Source of the DNA: Massilia antarctica | Lineage (GTDB): Bacteria > Pseudomonadota > Gammaproteobacteria > Burkholderiales > Burkholderiaceae_D | NCBI RefSeq assembly: GCF_015689335.1 | Contig: NZ_CP065053.1 | Coordinates: 2,976,001 to 3,040,000, forward strand | Direction of reading: 5' to 3' | DNA: 64,000 nt | Part shown: one piece after another, positions 26,550-35,423 of the stretch | Layout: each line of letters starts with the position of its first letter | Numbering within the stretch: the stretch's first letter is position 1 | Program-made: the position numbers and the translations under genes | Notes under the pieces: generated by a model | Told to the model about the DNA's origin: nothing | Databases searched by the model: none | Seen by the model: the letters and a program-made list of their open reading frames with translations, nothing else

Positions 26550-26771
26550 TTACGCGGCCAGCTTTGCTTTTTCCTCTGCGCTCAGGCGCTTGCCGGTGAC
26601 GACGATGGTGGTCATATCGGCCTTGGTCTCGGCGTCGGCCTTGGCGGCAGCGGCCGGCGAGGTCGGTGCGGCGCTGCGAGCGCGCGGTGCTTGAGCAGAG
26701 GCGAGGGCGGTGACAAAGGTCAGTGCGACTGCGGCGATGACGACGGCTTCCATGTTCTTCACGATGTTCAT
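26550..26771 (-). CDS. Small exported protein
   Basis: A 73-residue protein. Residues 1-27 look like a signal peptide (EAVVIAAVALTFVTALASAQ, cut after ASA). The mature part is short, Ala/Lys-rich and charged, with ITVVTGK-like TTIVVTGKRLSAEEKAKLAA at the end. No family recognised. The GATCCTTT before the start is the reverse complement of a good AAAGGATC ribosome site. The 250 bases upstream, to the gpx stop, are AT-rich (26800-26910) and hold the presumed promoter and a CATTCA/TGAATG inverted pair. Confidence 0.6.
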   Translation of the reverse strand: MNIVKNMEAVVIAAVALTFVTALASAQAPRARSAAPTSPAAAAKADAETKADMTTIVVTGKRLSAEEKAKLAA

Positions 26772-27021
26772 ATCGATCCTTTTTCAATGTGTTTGTGTGG
26801 TATGTACACATTATGCGGCATCGCAACATATAACACTAATTTCAAATTCTGATACTTGTCATTCACGATTTGAATGATAAAAGCATATTATTTGATAAAG
26901 GTTATTTGGTTTGTGAATGCAGAAGCTGCCGCCGTTGCTGCCATGGGCAGAACCGGCGGTAGTGAGGACAAGGATGGGATGCGGAGGAAGCGGGTAGTGC
27001 GCGCCGCGTGAAAAACAGCGT

Positions 27022-27507
27022 TTATTGAGCGAGCAGTTTTTCGATATCGGCCACCAGTTCTTCCGGCTTGGTCGCCGGCGCGTAGCGTTTGTACACCTTG
27101 CCGTCTTTCCCGATCAGGAACTTGGTGAAGTTCCACTTGATCCGCTCGGTCCCCAGCAAACCGGGCGCCGCCTTCTTCAAGTGCTGGAACAGCGGATGCG
27201 CGTTCTCGCCGTTGACATCGATCTTGGCAAACAGGGGAAACGTCACGCCGTAGTTCTTTTCGCAGAACGCGCCGATCTCGCTCTCGCTGCCCGGTTCCTG
27301 TCCGCCGAATTGATTGCACGGAAAACCCAGCACCGCCACGCCCTTGTCGTGGAACTGCTGGTATACGACTTCAAGGCCTTTATACTGCTTCGTAAAGCCG
27401 CACTCGCTGGCGGTGTTCACGACCAGCACCACCTGGCCCTTGTACATGGCCAGGTCCACCGGCGTGCCCGACAGATCGGCCGCCTTGAAATCGAGCGCGC
27501 CCGTCAC
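27022..27507 (-). CDS. Glutathione peroxidase family (Cys type)
   Basis: A 161-residue thiol peroxidase. The active-site loop is VVNTASECGFTKQYKGLE (C36 as peroxidatic Cys, not Sec), followed by FPCNQFGGQEPGS (Gln of the tetrad, resolving Cys nearby) and KWNFTKFLIGKDG (Trp and Asn). It reduces H2O2 and organic peroxides in the cytoplasm, probably with thioredoxin, as most bacterial members do. A GTG start overlaps the pilU stop by four bases (GTGA), so it is coupled to pilT-pilU. Confidence 0.92.
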   Translation of the reverse strand: MTGALDFKAADLSGTPVDLAMYKGQVVLVVNTASECGFTKQYKGLEVVYQQFHDKGVAVLGFPCNQFGGQEPGSESEIGAFCEKNYGVTFPLFAKIDVNGENAHPLFQHLKKAAPGLLGTERIKWNFTKFLIGKDGKVYKRYAPATKPEELVADIEKLLAQ

Positions 27508-28640
27508 ACGATGCCCAGATGCTCGGTACCGTGCGAGAGGTCGCGGTTCTTCGCTTCCTTGCCGTTCAACTTGATGTTCAGGCGCAGGTCATTGACCGAG
27601 TCGGCGTTGCGCAGCGCGTCTTCGTAGGTGATCTTGTCGGCTTCGTGCAGGTCGAACAGCGCCTGGTCGAAAGTCTGCATGCCCAGCTCGCGCGACTTCT
27701 TCATGATCTCCTTGATCTCGTGCACGTCGCCCTTGAAGATCAGGTCCGAAATGAGCGGGGAATTGAGCATGATTTCAATCGCCACGCAGCGGCCCTTGGA
27801 TTCCTTCATCGGAATCAGGCGCTGCGACACCATGCCTTTCAAGTTCAGCGACAAGTCCATCAGCAGCTGCTGGCGGCGCTCTTCGGGGAAGAAGTTGATG
27901 ATGCGGTCGAGCGCCTGGTTGGCGCTGTTGGCGTGCAGGGTGGCCATGCACAGGTGACCGGTTTCGGCGAAGGCGATCGCGTGTTCCATCGTTTCGCGGT
28001 CGCGGATCTCGCCGATCTGGATCACGTCCGGCGCCTGGCGCAGCGAGTTTTTCAGCGCGATTTCGAACGACTCGGTGTCGACGCCCACTTCGCGCTGCGT
28101 GATCACGCAGTTCTTGTGCGGGTGAACGTATTCGACCGGGTCTTCGATCGTGATGATATGCCCGTAGCTGTTTTCGTTGCGGTGCCCGACCATGGCGGCC
28201 AGGGTCGTCGATTTACCCGAACCGGTCGCACCGACCATGATCACCAGGCCACGCTTGGTCATCACGATGTCTTTCAGGACGTCCGGCAGGCCCAGGTCGT
28301 CCAGGCGCGGAATGGCGGTGGTGATGGTACGCAGGACCATGCCGACAGAACTCATCTGGATGAAGGCCGAGACCCGGAAGCGTCCCAGGTCGCCCGGGCT
28401 GATCGCGAAGTTCGCTTCCTTGGTCAGCTCGAAGCCGGCGGTCTGCTTGTCGTTCATGATCGCACGCGCCAAATCGGCGGTGTGCGATGGCGTGAGCGGC
28501 TGGGCCGATACGGGGGTGATCTTGCCGTCGATCTTGATCGCCGGCGGAAAGCCGGCGGTGATGAACAAGTCCGAGCCGTTCTTGCTGGTCATCAGACGCA
28601 GCAGATCGAACATGAATTTTGAGGCCTGGTCGCGTTCCAT
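27504..28640 (-). CDS. pilU: Type IV pilus accessory ATPase PilU
   Basis: A 378-residue PilT-family hexameric ATPase of PilU length. It opens FMFDLLRLMTSKNGSDLFIT; Walker A is GATGSGKSTT, the Asp box is IITIEDPVEYVH, Walker B is DVIQIGEIRD, and the His box is GHLCMATLHAN. The region after EIMLN reads SPLISDLIFKG, without the AIRNLIRE motif of PilT, which marks it as PilU. PilU assists PilT during retraction against load. It lies 15 bases after pilT. Confidence 0.95.
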   Translation of the reverse strand: MERDQASKFMFDLLRLMTSKNGSDLFITAGFPPAIKIDGKITPVSAQPLTPSHTADLARAIMNDKQTAGFELTKEANFAISPGDLGRFRVSAFIQMSSVGMVLRTITTAIPRLDDLGLPDVLKDIVMTKRGLVIMVGATGSGKSTTLAAMVGHRNENSYGHIITIEDPVEYVHPHKNCVITQREVGVDTESFEIALKNSLRQAPDVIQIGEIRDRETMEHAIAFAETGHLCMATLHANSANQALDRIINFFPEERRQQLLMDLSLNLKGMVSQRLIPMKESKGRCVAIEIMLNSPLISDLIFKGDVHEIKEIMKKSRELGMQTFDQALFDLHEADKITYEDALRNADSVNDLRLNIKLNGKEAKNRDLSHGTEHLGIV

Positions 28641-28655
28641 TAAATATCCTAAAAA

Positions 28656-29699
28656 TTAGCCGGGGAAGTTTTCCGGCGTTTTGGCAGCCGAACGCGCAGC
28701 AGCGCCGGAGATGACGTTGCGGCGAACCAGATCGGTCAGGTTCTGGTCCAGGGTCTGCATGCCGACCGAACTGCCGGTCTGGATCGCGGAGTACATCTGC
28801 GCGATCTTCGCTTCGCGAATCAGGTTGCGGATCGCCGGGGTGCCGATCATGATTTCGTGCGCGGCGATACGGCCGGAGCCATCTTTCGTCTTGAGCAGGG
28901 TCTGCGAAATGACGGCCTGCAGCGATTCGGACAGCATCGCGCGGACCATCTCTTTTTCCTCGGACGGGAACACGTCGACGATACGGTCGATGGTCTTCGC
29001 GGCCGAGGAGGTGTGCAGGGTGCCGAACACAAGGTGGCCCGTTTCCGCGGCCGACAAGGCCAGGCGGATGGTTTCCAGGTCGCGCAGCTCGCCCACCAAA
29101 ATGCAGTCCGGGTCTTCGCGCAGCGCCGACCGCAGCGCGTTGTTGAACGAGAGCGTGTGCGGGCCGACTTCGCGCTGGTTGATCAGGCACTTCTTCGAGT
29201 CGTGCACGAATTCGATCGGGTCTTCGATGGTCAGGATGTGGCCATACTCGTTTTCGTTGAGGTGGTTGACCATCGCCGCCAGGGTGGTCGACTTGCCGGA
29301 GCCGGTCGGGCCGGTGACCAGCACCAGGCCGCGCGGACGCATCGCCAGTTCGGCGAAAATGCGCGGGGCGTTCAAGTCTTCCAGGCTCAGGATCTTCGAT
29401 GGAATGGTCCGCAGTACCGCCGATGCGCCGCGCTCCTGATTGAAGGCGTTGACGCGAAAGCGCGCCAGGCCCGGAATCGCAAACGAGAAATCGCATTCGA
29501 GCATTTCTTCGTATTGCTTGCGCTGGCCGTCATTCATGATGTCATAGATCATGCCGTGCACGTCCTTGTGCTCCAGCGGCGGCAGATTGATGCGGCGAAC
29601 GTCGCCGTGCACGCGTATCATCGGCGGCAAGCCGGATGAGAGGTGCAAATCGGACGCCTTGTTCTTGACGGAGAATGCGAGTAATTCGGAGATGTCCAT
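28656..29699 (-). CDS. pilT: Type IV pilus retraction ATPase PilT
   Basis: A 347-residue protein. Walker A is GPTGSGKSTT, Asp box ILTIEDPIEFVH, Walker B DCILVGELRD, His box GHLVFGTLHTS. The PilT-specific C-terminal motif AIRNLIRE is present, so this is the retraction motor that depolymerises type IV pili for twitching and DNA uptake. First gene of pilT-pilU-gpx; it diverges from yggS across about 85 bases. Confidence 0.97.
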   Translation of the reverse strand: MDISELLAFSVKNKASDLHLSSGLPPMIRVHGDVRRINLPPLEHKDVHGMIYDIMNDGQRKQYEEMLECDFSFAIPGLARFRVNAFNQERGASAVLRTIPSKILSLEDLNAPRIFAELAMRPRGLVLVTGPTGSGKSTTLAAMVNHLNENEYGHILTIEDPIEFVHDSKKCLINQREVGPHTLSFNNALRSALREDPDCILVGELRDLETIRLALSAAETGHLVFGTLHTSSAAKTIDRIVDVFPSEEKEMVRAMLSESLQAVISQTLLKTKDGSGRIAAHEIMIGTPAIRNLIREAKIAQMYSAIQTGSSVGMQTLDQNLTDLVRRNVISGAAARSAAKTPENFPG

Positions 29700-29789
29700 T
29701 TATAATCCCTGTGCCGTGAATGGGCGCATGCCGATAATGTGTGCGTTTCGCAACTACCGACTGCATTGAATTGCCCGCCGAAAATGATT

Positions 29790-30491
29790 ATGTCCACAAT
29801 CGTCCAGAACTTGCAAGCTGTCGATGCGAGTATTGTTGCTGCGGCCGACGCCGCAGGCCGCTCCCGTAAGGACGTGCAATTGCTCGCCGTTTCCAAGACT
29901 TTTCCTGCCGAGGCCGTACTGGAAGCCGCTGCCGCCGGGCAGTATGCGTTCGGAGAGAATTACTTGCAAGAAGCATTGGATAAAATTGCCGCGGTTTCGC
30001 ACGCGCTGCCCGGCGCGCCGATGGAATGGCACTTCATCGGCCCCATACAGAGCAACAAGACGCGCCCGATCGCGGCCGGCTTCGCTTGGGTGCACACCGT
30101 CGAACGGCTCAAGATAGCGCAGCGTTTATCGGAACAACGCCCGCCGCAACTGGGGCCGCTGAATATTTGTCTACAAGTAAACATCAGTGGTGAGGCTAGC
30201 AAGAGTGGTGTCACGCCGGAAGCATTACCCGAATTAGCGCGCGCAGTGGCGCAACTGCCACACTTGCGCCTGCGCGGGCTGATGGCGATCCCGGAAGCGC
30301 AGGCTCGGGTCGACATGCAGCGCGCCGCGTTTCGCCAGTTGCGGGTGCTGTACGACCGGCTGCGCGCGGACGGGCTGGCGCTCGATACGCTGTCGATGGG
30401 CATGTCGGCCGACCTGGGCGCGGCGATTGCGGAAGGCGCGACCATCGTGCGGGTGGGCAGTGCGATTTTTGGTTCGCGGCACTACGAATAA
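29790..30491 (+). CDS. yggS: PLP homeostasis protein (YggS family)
   Basis: A 233-residue YggS/PROSC protein. The PLP Lys is in LLAVSKTFPAEAV, with GENYLQEALDKI, WHFIGPIQSNKTR and SMGMSADLGAAI following, all hallmark motifs. It holds and delivers pyridoxal phosphate and has no known catalytic turnover. ATG at 29790 (MSTIVQNL) is preferred; an in-frame ATG lies two codons upstream. It stands upstream of proC, the usual arrangement in proteobacteria. Confidence 0.93.
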   Translation: MSTIVQNLQAVDASIVAAADAAGRSRKDVQLLAVSKTFPAEAVLEAAAAGQYAFGENYLQEALDKIAAVSHALPGAPMEWHFIGPIQSNKTRPIAAGFAWVHTVERLKIAQRLSEQRPPQLGPLNICLQVNISGEASKSGVTPEALPELARAVAQLPHLRLRGLMAIPEAQARVDMQRAAFRQLRVLYDRLRADGLALDTLSMGMSADLGAAIAEGATIVRVGSAIFGSRHYE

Positions 30492-30514
30492 AGACAATAC
30501 TAATCAAGGTGGCT

Positions 30515-31330
30515 ATGAAAATTGCGTTTATCGGTGGTGGGAACATGGCGTCGGCGCTGATCGCCGGCCTGGCGGGCAAGCTGGCCGCGGGTGCGGATAT
30601 TCACGTGGTCGATCCGAATGCCGATGCGCTGGCGCGGCTCAAGGCGCAGTATGGCGTGAGCGCCAGCGGCGCGATCGATGGCGCGCTGGGCGCGTGCGAT
30701 GCGATCGTGCTGGCGGTTAAACCGCAGCAGATGCGCGAGGTGGCGGCGGCGCTGCTGCCGCATTTGACGGGCGCGCCGCTGATTTTGTCGATTGCGGCCG
30801 GCATCCGGGCGGCGGATTTGTCGCGCTGGCTCGGTGGTTACGGCGCGATTGTGCGCACCATGCCGAATACGCCGGCGCTGATCGGGCTTGGCATCACCGG
30901 CATGGTGGCCATGGCCGGCGTGAGCGCGGCGCAGAAGGCGGCGGCGGATGGCATCATGAAGGCCGTCGGCCAGACCGTGTGGCTCGATGGCGAGGACATG
31001 ATCGATCCGGTGACGGCGGTGTCGGGCAGCGGGCCGGCATATGTGTTCTATTTTATCGAGGCGATGCAGCAGGCGGCCGAGGAGCTGGGCTTGTCGGCGC
31101 AGCAGGGCAAGCAGCTGGCCCTGGCCACGTTCACGGGGGCGGCGCAACTGGCGGCGCAGTCGGATGAAGCGGTGTCGGTGCTCAGGGAGCGCGTCACGTC
31201 CAAGGGCGGCACGACCTATGCGGCCTTGCGCAGCATGGAGGACAGTGGCGTGAAGGAGAAGGTGGTTGCCGCGATCAAGGCCGCCGCGGCGCGGGGCAAG
31301 GAGTTGGGCGATGAATTGGGGGCTGGGTAA
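30515..31330 (+). CDS. proC: Pyrroline-5-carboxylate reductase
   Basis: A 271-residue protein. The NAD(P)-binding motif is IAFIGGGNMASALIAGL, and the C-terminal domain has the family signature from VSGSGPAYVFYFIEAM to SKGGTTYAALRSM. It catalyses the last step of proline synthesis. ATG at 30515 is chosen because AAGGTGG lies six bases before it; an in-frame GTG at 30509 lies within that ribosome site. Confidence 0.95.
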   Translation: MKIAFIGGGNMASALIAGLAGKLAAGADIHVVDPNADALARLKAQYGVSASGAIDGALGACDAIVLAVKPQQMREVAAALLPHLTGAPLILSIAAGIRAADLSRWLGGYGAIVRTMPNTPALIGLGITGMVAMAGVSAAQKAAADGIMKAVGQTVWLDGEDMIDPVTAVSGSGPAYVFYFIEAMQQAAEELGLSAQQGKQLALATFTGAAQLAAQSDEAVSVLRERVTSKGGTTYAALRSMEDSGVKEKVVAAIKAAAARGKELGDELGAG

Positions 31331-31504
31331 TCGTCGTTTGCGCCATACCCGCTTCGTCGTTCCCATCACGACCCAATTTCCACTTTCCGTGAAGGCGACC
31401 GTTTCGGGGGAAGTTCTCAACGCTTCTGGAACCGGGCCACAGCGGGATCCGGTGCAAGCCCCGGGCGGCGAAGCAGCTGCCTGATCCCGACGCTTGCCGA
31501 ACAG

Positions 31505-31531
31505 GGGCCCGTGCGCGCAAGCGCCGGGCCC
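31505..31531. terminator. Candidate bidirectional hairpin between convergent genes
   Basis: GGGCCCG pairs with CGGGCCC across a 13-base loop that contains a smaller GCGC pairing. It lies in the 235-base gap between proC and the convergent repeat-protein gene, 35 bases before the stop of the latter. CTTGCTGT follows on the plus strand, so no strong T-run supports it. Confidence 0.4.
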
Positions 31532-31565
31532 TTGCTGTCTGCGCAGGCAGGACCAGCGCCTGCCG

Positions 31566-32459
31566 CTAGGCGGCGGGCTGGTTGATGACGAGGTAAGTGG
31601 CGTACAGCTGGGAACTGGACGAGTCGGTATAGACCAGGCACAACCGGGTGTCGGTGGCGGCCAGCGCGGGGACCGAGGTCCCCTGGCCAAGAATTTGCTG
31701 GGCGGGAGTCCAACCGGTGCCGTCGGGGAAGGTGCTGACCCACAATTGCGAACTGTTGGAATCGGAATACACCATGTACAGACAGTCCTGGAAGCAGGCC
31801 AGCGCCGGAATGGACGTGCCTTGTCCATCGATGGTTTGTGCGTCGCTCCAGTTCACCCCGTCAGTCGACGTGGTCCAGTACAACTGCGAGCTGTCGGAAC
31901 TGGAGTACACCATGTACAGTGTGTCGCCCATGGCGGCCAGCGCCGGTACCGACGTATACTGGTTGGGGATTTGCACCGCCGGTGTCCAGTTGATACCATC
32001 GGGCGACGTACTGGCCCAGAGCTGAGAGCTGTTCGAATCGGAGTACACCATGCACAGCGTTTCCCCGAGTGCCGCGAGCGCCGGGATCGACGTTTGTTGT
32101 CCGATCTGATTTGCTTGAGTCCAGTTGGTGCCGTCCAGGGACTGCGTCTGATACAGCTGCGGAAAGTCGTCGCCGAATCCGGCATACATCATGCACAGGG
32201 TGTCGCCCAGCAGGGCCAGCGCCGGCACATTCGTCTGCTGGCCGATTTCCGTGGCCTGTGACCAGCTGATCGTGTCTGTCGACAGCGTGGTCCAGATCTG
32301 CCCGTCACCGTTGGAGTCGCTGTAAGCCATGCAAAAGCCGCCTTGCGGCGCCGCCGACAGCGCGGGAATCGAGGTTGATTGGCCCGGGATGGCGACCGGA
32401 TTGGCAAACAGGATGACATTATTGGTGCTGCGTTGGGGGATTTTTTCAGGCTTGTTCAT
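31566..32459 (-). CDS. Six-repeat beta-propeller-like protein
   Basis: A 297-residue protein made almost entirely of six repeats of 45-47 residues (about 27-73, 74-120, 121-165, 166-211, 212-257, 258-297). The consensus is GQ.TSIPALAALGDTLCMVY, then SDSNSSQLW..TS.DG.NW and a short link to the next repeat. The SxDGxxW element resembles Asp-box or sialidase-type propeller blades, so a six-bladed propeller is likely, with carbohydrate or ligand binding possible. No signal peptide, transmembrane segment or catalytic motif is visible. GGAG before the ATG supports the start. It lies 90 bases after the gene at 32550-33611 and is probably cotranscribed. Confidence 0.72.
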   Translation of the reverse strand: MNKPEKIPQRSTNNVILFANPVAIPGQSTSIPALSAAPQGGFCMAYSDSNGDGQIWTTLSTDTISWSQATEIGQQTNVPALALLGDTLCMMYAGFGDDFPQLYQTQSLDGTNWTQANQIGQQTSIPALAALGETLCMVYSDSNSSQLWASTSPDGINWTPAVQIPNQYTSVPALAAMGDTLYMVYSSSDSSQLYWTTSTDGVNWSDAQTIDGQGTSIPALACFQDCLYMVYSDSNSSQLWVSTFPDGTGWTPAQQILGQGTSVPALAATDTRLCLVYTDSSSSQLYATYLVINQPAA

Positions 32460-32549
32460 GGCGATTCTCCGGTGGGTTGTGACACAGTGGTGCTACGCGG
32501 GTGCGCCAGCTGGCGCGTGGCCCTTGCAGAGGCCAATTCGTGGTCGACT

Positions 32550-33611
32550 TCATGACTGGGAAAGCGGGACCGGCTCGCATCCTGGCGCGCCCCACACCAC
32601 TAGCGAAAAATCCTGGCGCGTGGGGGTCAGCTGCGACAGGGGCAGCACGTTGCGGTCGCTCGCATACACGGTCACCGTGTCGGCCGAGGTAATGGCCAGC
32701 CCCTTGCCCCAACGAAAACTGCTATTCATATAGGTTTCCGCAAGCGCCCACAGGATCAGGATGATCGCATTGGCCAGCGGCGCTTGGTTGTTGAGCATGT
32801 AGCTCAGCAAGTCGGTCAGCGACTGGCTCACGCCCGGCACCGGCATGATGCGATGACCCACTCTGGACAAGGGCAAGCCGGCCGCCAGGTCGATGCTGTA
32901 CAGGCACATGAGGTTGTTGCTGCCGTCGTCATCGGCGTTCAGGGTGAACATGAAAATGCGGCCATCGGTCTGGGTGACCAGCGCCAGGCCGGCACCGGAC
33001 TCGGCAAACGTGCTTGTGTGATAGACCGGGTCGAACAGAATCTGTCCGTATTGCAGGGTGTCGCTGCGGGAGCGGTACAGGGTCAGGCTGTTTCCGTTGA
33101 CGCCAGCGACGATGTAGCGCCCGCCGGGCCCCGCTTCCTTGGTCATGCCCACGCCGTTGATGCCTTCGGTGCGTGCGATGCTGCCCAGAACTTGCATCGG
33201 TTCGTTGCGCAGAGTCGCTTGCAGGTCGCAAATCTGGATCACGGACTGGTCACCGCTGGTGTCGGTCGGCTGGATGCCCATGGCCATGAAACTGCCGCAG
33301 GCCTGGGACGAGCAGGGATGGCACCAGTTTTGCTCATCGGTGTCGTAGGTGGCGGCGACCGTGCCCTCGGCGCCAGCACCGAGCCGGTCGGCGATCAGGT
33401 ATTTGCCGCAGGTCGCCCCGGGTTCCAGGTCGGTGTGGGTGAAAATGAGCTTGTTGGCGTAGGCGGCAATGCCCTTGAAGTGCGAGCGCACCATGCCGTC
33501 AGGGCAGGTGGGATCGACCGGGCAGGCGTAATAGTTGCGCGTGGCGGCATCGGGAACGGCATGGAAGGCAGCCAGCACATCATGCATTTCGAGATTGGAT
33601 GGGATGGTCAT
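32550..33611 (-). CDS. Hypothetical protein, partner of the repeat protein
   Basis: A 353-residue protein with a good AGGAGA ribosome site before ATG 33611. It has Cys-rich spots (YYACPVDPTCPDG, WCHPCSSQACGSF) and several beta-rich segments with regularly spaced 'GRYIVAGVNGNSLTLYRSRS'-type strands, suggesting a propeller-like or all-beta body. A hydrophobic stretch, ANAIILILWALAETYM, lies near residue 290. No signal peptide and no family recognised. Together with the downstream six-repeat protein it may form a secreted or surface pair, but export is not indicated. Confidence 0.6.
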   Translation of the reverse strand: MTIPSNLEMHDVLAAFHAVPDAATRNYYACPVDPTCPDGMVRSHFKGIAAYANKLIFTHTDLEPGATCGKYLIADRLGAGAEGTVAATYDTDEQNWCHPCSSQACGSFMAMGIQPTDTSGDQSVIQICDLQATLRNEPMQVLGSIARTEGINGVGMTKEAGPGGRYIVAGVNGNSLTLYRSRSDTLQYGQILFDPVYHTSTFAESGAGLALVTQTDGRIFMFTLNADDDGSNNLMCLYSIDLAAGLPLSRVGHRIMPVPGVSQSLTDLLSYMLNNQAPLANAIILILWALAETYMNSSFRWGKGLAITSADTVTVYASDRNVLPLSQLTPTRQDFSLVVWGAPGCEPVPLSQS

Positions 33612-33704
33612 GCTGTTCTCCTGGTGGTGGGCGTTGGGTCGTCGGTCTTGAGTGGATGTATCCAGTCTGGCAGTCTCGTGGCTGCGCGATAAGTATCTTT
33701 TACG

Positions 33705-34006
33705 TTACAGCCGGCCTCGGTGCGGTAGTTGGCCGGCGCCGTCCACATGCTGACGCAAGCCCGCACAGATCTCGCTCGCCAGGTGGGCTTGCAGGGCGAT
33801 CGACCAAGGTTCGCAGATGTCGAATTGACGCGGCCATACGATGCTGGTGGGCGCGCTATCGAGCAGCCGGGCCACGACCCGCGTCTGCGGGCCCTCCAGC
33901 CGCAGGCTGCCTTCGATGGCGTGGCTGGCGTGGCGCGGGATGCCTGGCACAGCGGGACGTGGCCAAACATGCTGAACAGTTGGTGCAGCAGTTGTTCGTG
34001 CAGGCC
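33705..34006 (-). pseudogene. Remnant of a TPR/cyclase-associated regulator
   Basis: Two reading frames joined near 33950 resemble the N-terminal region of the CadC/adenylate-cyclase-linked TPR regulators. One frame gives GLHEQLLHQLFSMFGHVPL (compare GL.eEll..L....gl.V). The other gives AIEGSLRLEGPQTRVVARLL, then DSAPTSIVWPRQFD and IALQAHLASEIC (compare the family pattern 'EGSVR..g.rvRV.AqLiDa..g.hlWaerfD....'). Neither frame continues into a full protein, and there is no DNA-binding or TPR part. I read it as a frameshifted, truncated remnant. Confidence 0.5.
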
Positions 34007-34751
34007 GCGCGTCAATGCTTGACGCCCAGTGCGTTTCCGGCCTGGCCCTGCAACTGTTACTTGGCCTGGCGGGTCGGGCAAGCGTTCCCTGGTCGGGGCC
34101 GGTCTGCTGCCGTAACTGCTGCGCCGCTGCGCCAATGGCGCAGCGGCGTCAGTCTCGATCCGGGCGACACGACGGGCAGCGATGGGTTTACCGCCCTGGC
34201 CAGCGTGCTGCTGGACTGGGACATGGGAGCGGCGCGCGCGTTTCCAGACGCCAGCGCCCATGGCTTGGGCGTGCGTCTGCTACACGGGGGGGCACGGAAG
34301 TGGTGGGCAATATCGGCACCACGTCATCCCGGATTTGGTCCATGTCACCGTGCGCGATACGTAGATTCGCGATACTCTCGATCAGGCATCATTCGAGGCC
34401 GGTGACAGGTTTGACGGATGCTATTGTTCTGACTCGCATAAACAATTGCGGCCTGTTCCACACAACATTGTGCCTTGAGGGAAAGGTATTTGCGTCGATC
34501 ACGTGAATGACAGCGAGAAGCGCTTGCTCAACATATTATTGATGGTGGTACATATGGAGGATGCGGGCAAGCGCGTGGGCGTCGATCCGCAAGTTGCCAA
34601 CGTCCCTGCTCTGCGACAGGCTGCGTCGCCGGGCACGACCCGGACTTGCCTGACGCGGGCGCTGCGGGATCGGCCGCTTTTTCGCCAATAGCCATGTCAC
34701 ACGTATCCGGGTCGCGGCAAGCCGATTCGGGCAATGCCGGAGACGAGGAGG
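34007..34751. other. Non-coding stretch, probably decayed DNA
   Basis: No credible gene. Short plus-strand segments around 34140-34300 look protein-like in alternating frames (SLDPGDTTGSDGFTALASVL, then after a shift GTEVVGNIGTTSS), which suggests old coding sequence broken by frameshifts. GC drops near 34400-34520. No terminator or repeat is evident. Confidence 0.45.
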
Positions 34752-35048
34752 CTATTTTTTACGCACCAGCCCCATCACACTGCGCGCCGCCTTGATCAGC
34801 GACAGGCCAATTGTCAGCACCGGCAGTACCTTGCCCGACTTGGCCACCACCAGTCCGATCACGGTACTGGCAATCCCCAGCGGCAGCTTCATCCCGCCGC
34901 CGCCAAACAGTTTGCCAATCCCGCCCGCCGGATGACTCAAGGGCGTCATCAGCGCGCCAATCTCGCGCGCGGCATCGCGGCGCTGCATCGAACACTGCAC
35001 AATCAGCGCTTCGCGCCGTTCGGCCAGCGACAGCTTGTCGTTACTCAT
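34752..35048 (-). CDS. YqjK-like small protein
   Basis: A 98-residue protein. The start MSNDKLSLAERREALI is preferred over a Met five codons earlier. The N-terminal half is a charged helix (REALIVQCSMQRRDAAREIG) and the C-terminal half has two hydrophobic stretches (LGIASTVIGLVVAKSG, VLPVLTIGLSLIKAAR). It sits where yqjK sits behind yqjD and yqjE in enterobacteria, and the N-terminus resembles YqjK. It overlaps the preceding gene by eight bases. Function unknown. Confidence 0.7.
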   Translation of the reverse strand: MSNDKLSLAERREALIVQCSMQRRDAAREIGALMTPLSHPAGGIGKLFGGGGMKLPLGIASTVIGLVVAKSGKVLPVLTIGLSLIKAARSVMGLVRKK

Positions 35049-35418
35049 CGGCGTGCCCCGCATTCCTGATGAAATTGACGTCCTTGTTCAATTCAGCCAC
35101 GGTCGCTCCCAGCAGACGCGGACGCGCGTCGAAACTGCGCTTGACCTGCATCGCGATCGCGCCGCCGGCCACGCCGAACAGGACCGCCATGGCGCCGATG
35201 GCTTGTAGCCGGTAGCTATCCCAGAAGATCACCACCACCAGTAGCACCACCAGCAAGGCGGTGATGCCGAACAGGATCAGCGACGCCAGCGCAAGGACGA
35301 CATACCCAAGAAAGCGTTGCAGCTCCTCCTGCACCTCGACCGCGGCCAGTTCCAGCCGCGTTTGCACCATGGCGACCAGGGTCGCCCCGATCCGCCCCAC
35401 CGATTCGGCGATCGCCAT
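35041..35418 (-). CDS. Phage-holin-family membrane protein (YqjE/DUF1469 type)
   Basis: A 125-residue protein. The start MAIAESVGRIGATL is chosen because it lies just past the stop side of the DUF883 gene (upstream on this strand), with a short overlap-like spacing. The helix VQTRLELAAVEVQEELQR is followed by two membrane helices (VVLALASLILFGITALLVVL and AIGAMAVLFGVAGGAIAM), the YqjE layout. Despite the name, the family is not a lysis holin; it is linked to stationary phase and stress in E. coli. Confidence 0.82.
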   Translation of the reverse strand: MAIAESVGRIGATLVAMVQTRLELAAVEVQEELQRFLGYVVLALASLILFGITALLVVLLVVVIFWDSYRLQAIGAMAVLFGVAGGAIAMQVKRSFDARPRLLGATVAELNKDVNFIRNAGHADE

Positions 35419-35423
35419 ATGCC

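Noticed and set aside
33599..34405. A 268-codon plus-strand frame in the gap before the YqjK-like gene
   Set aside because: Composition is Trp/Arg/Gly-rich without a domain, the supposed start has no ribosome site and lies in the divergent gene start; the minus strand shows a better-supported remnant.
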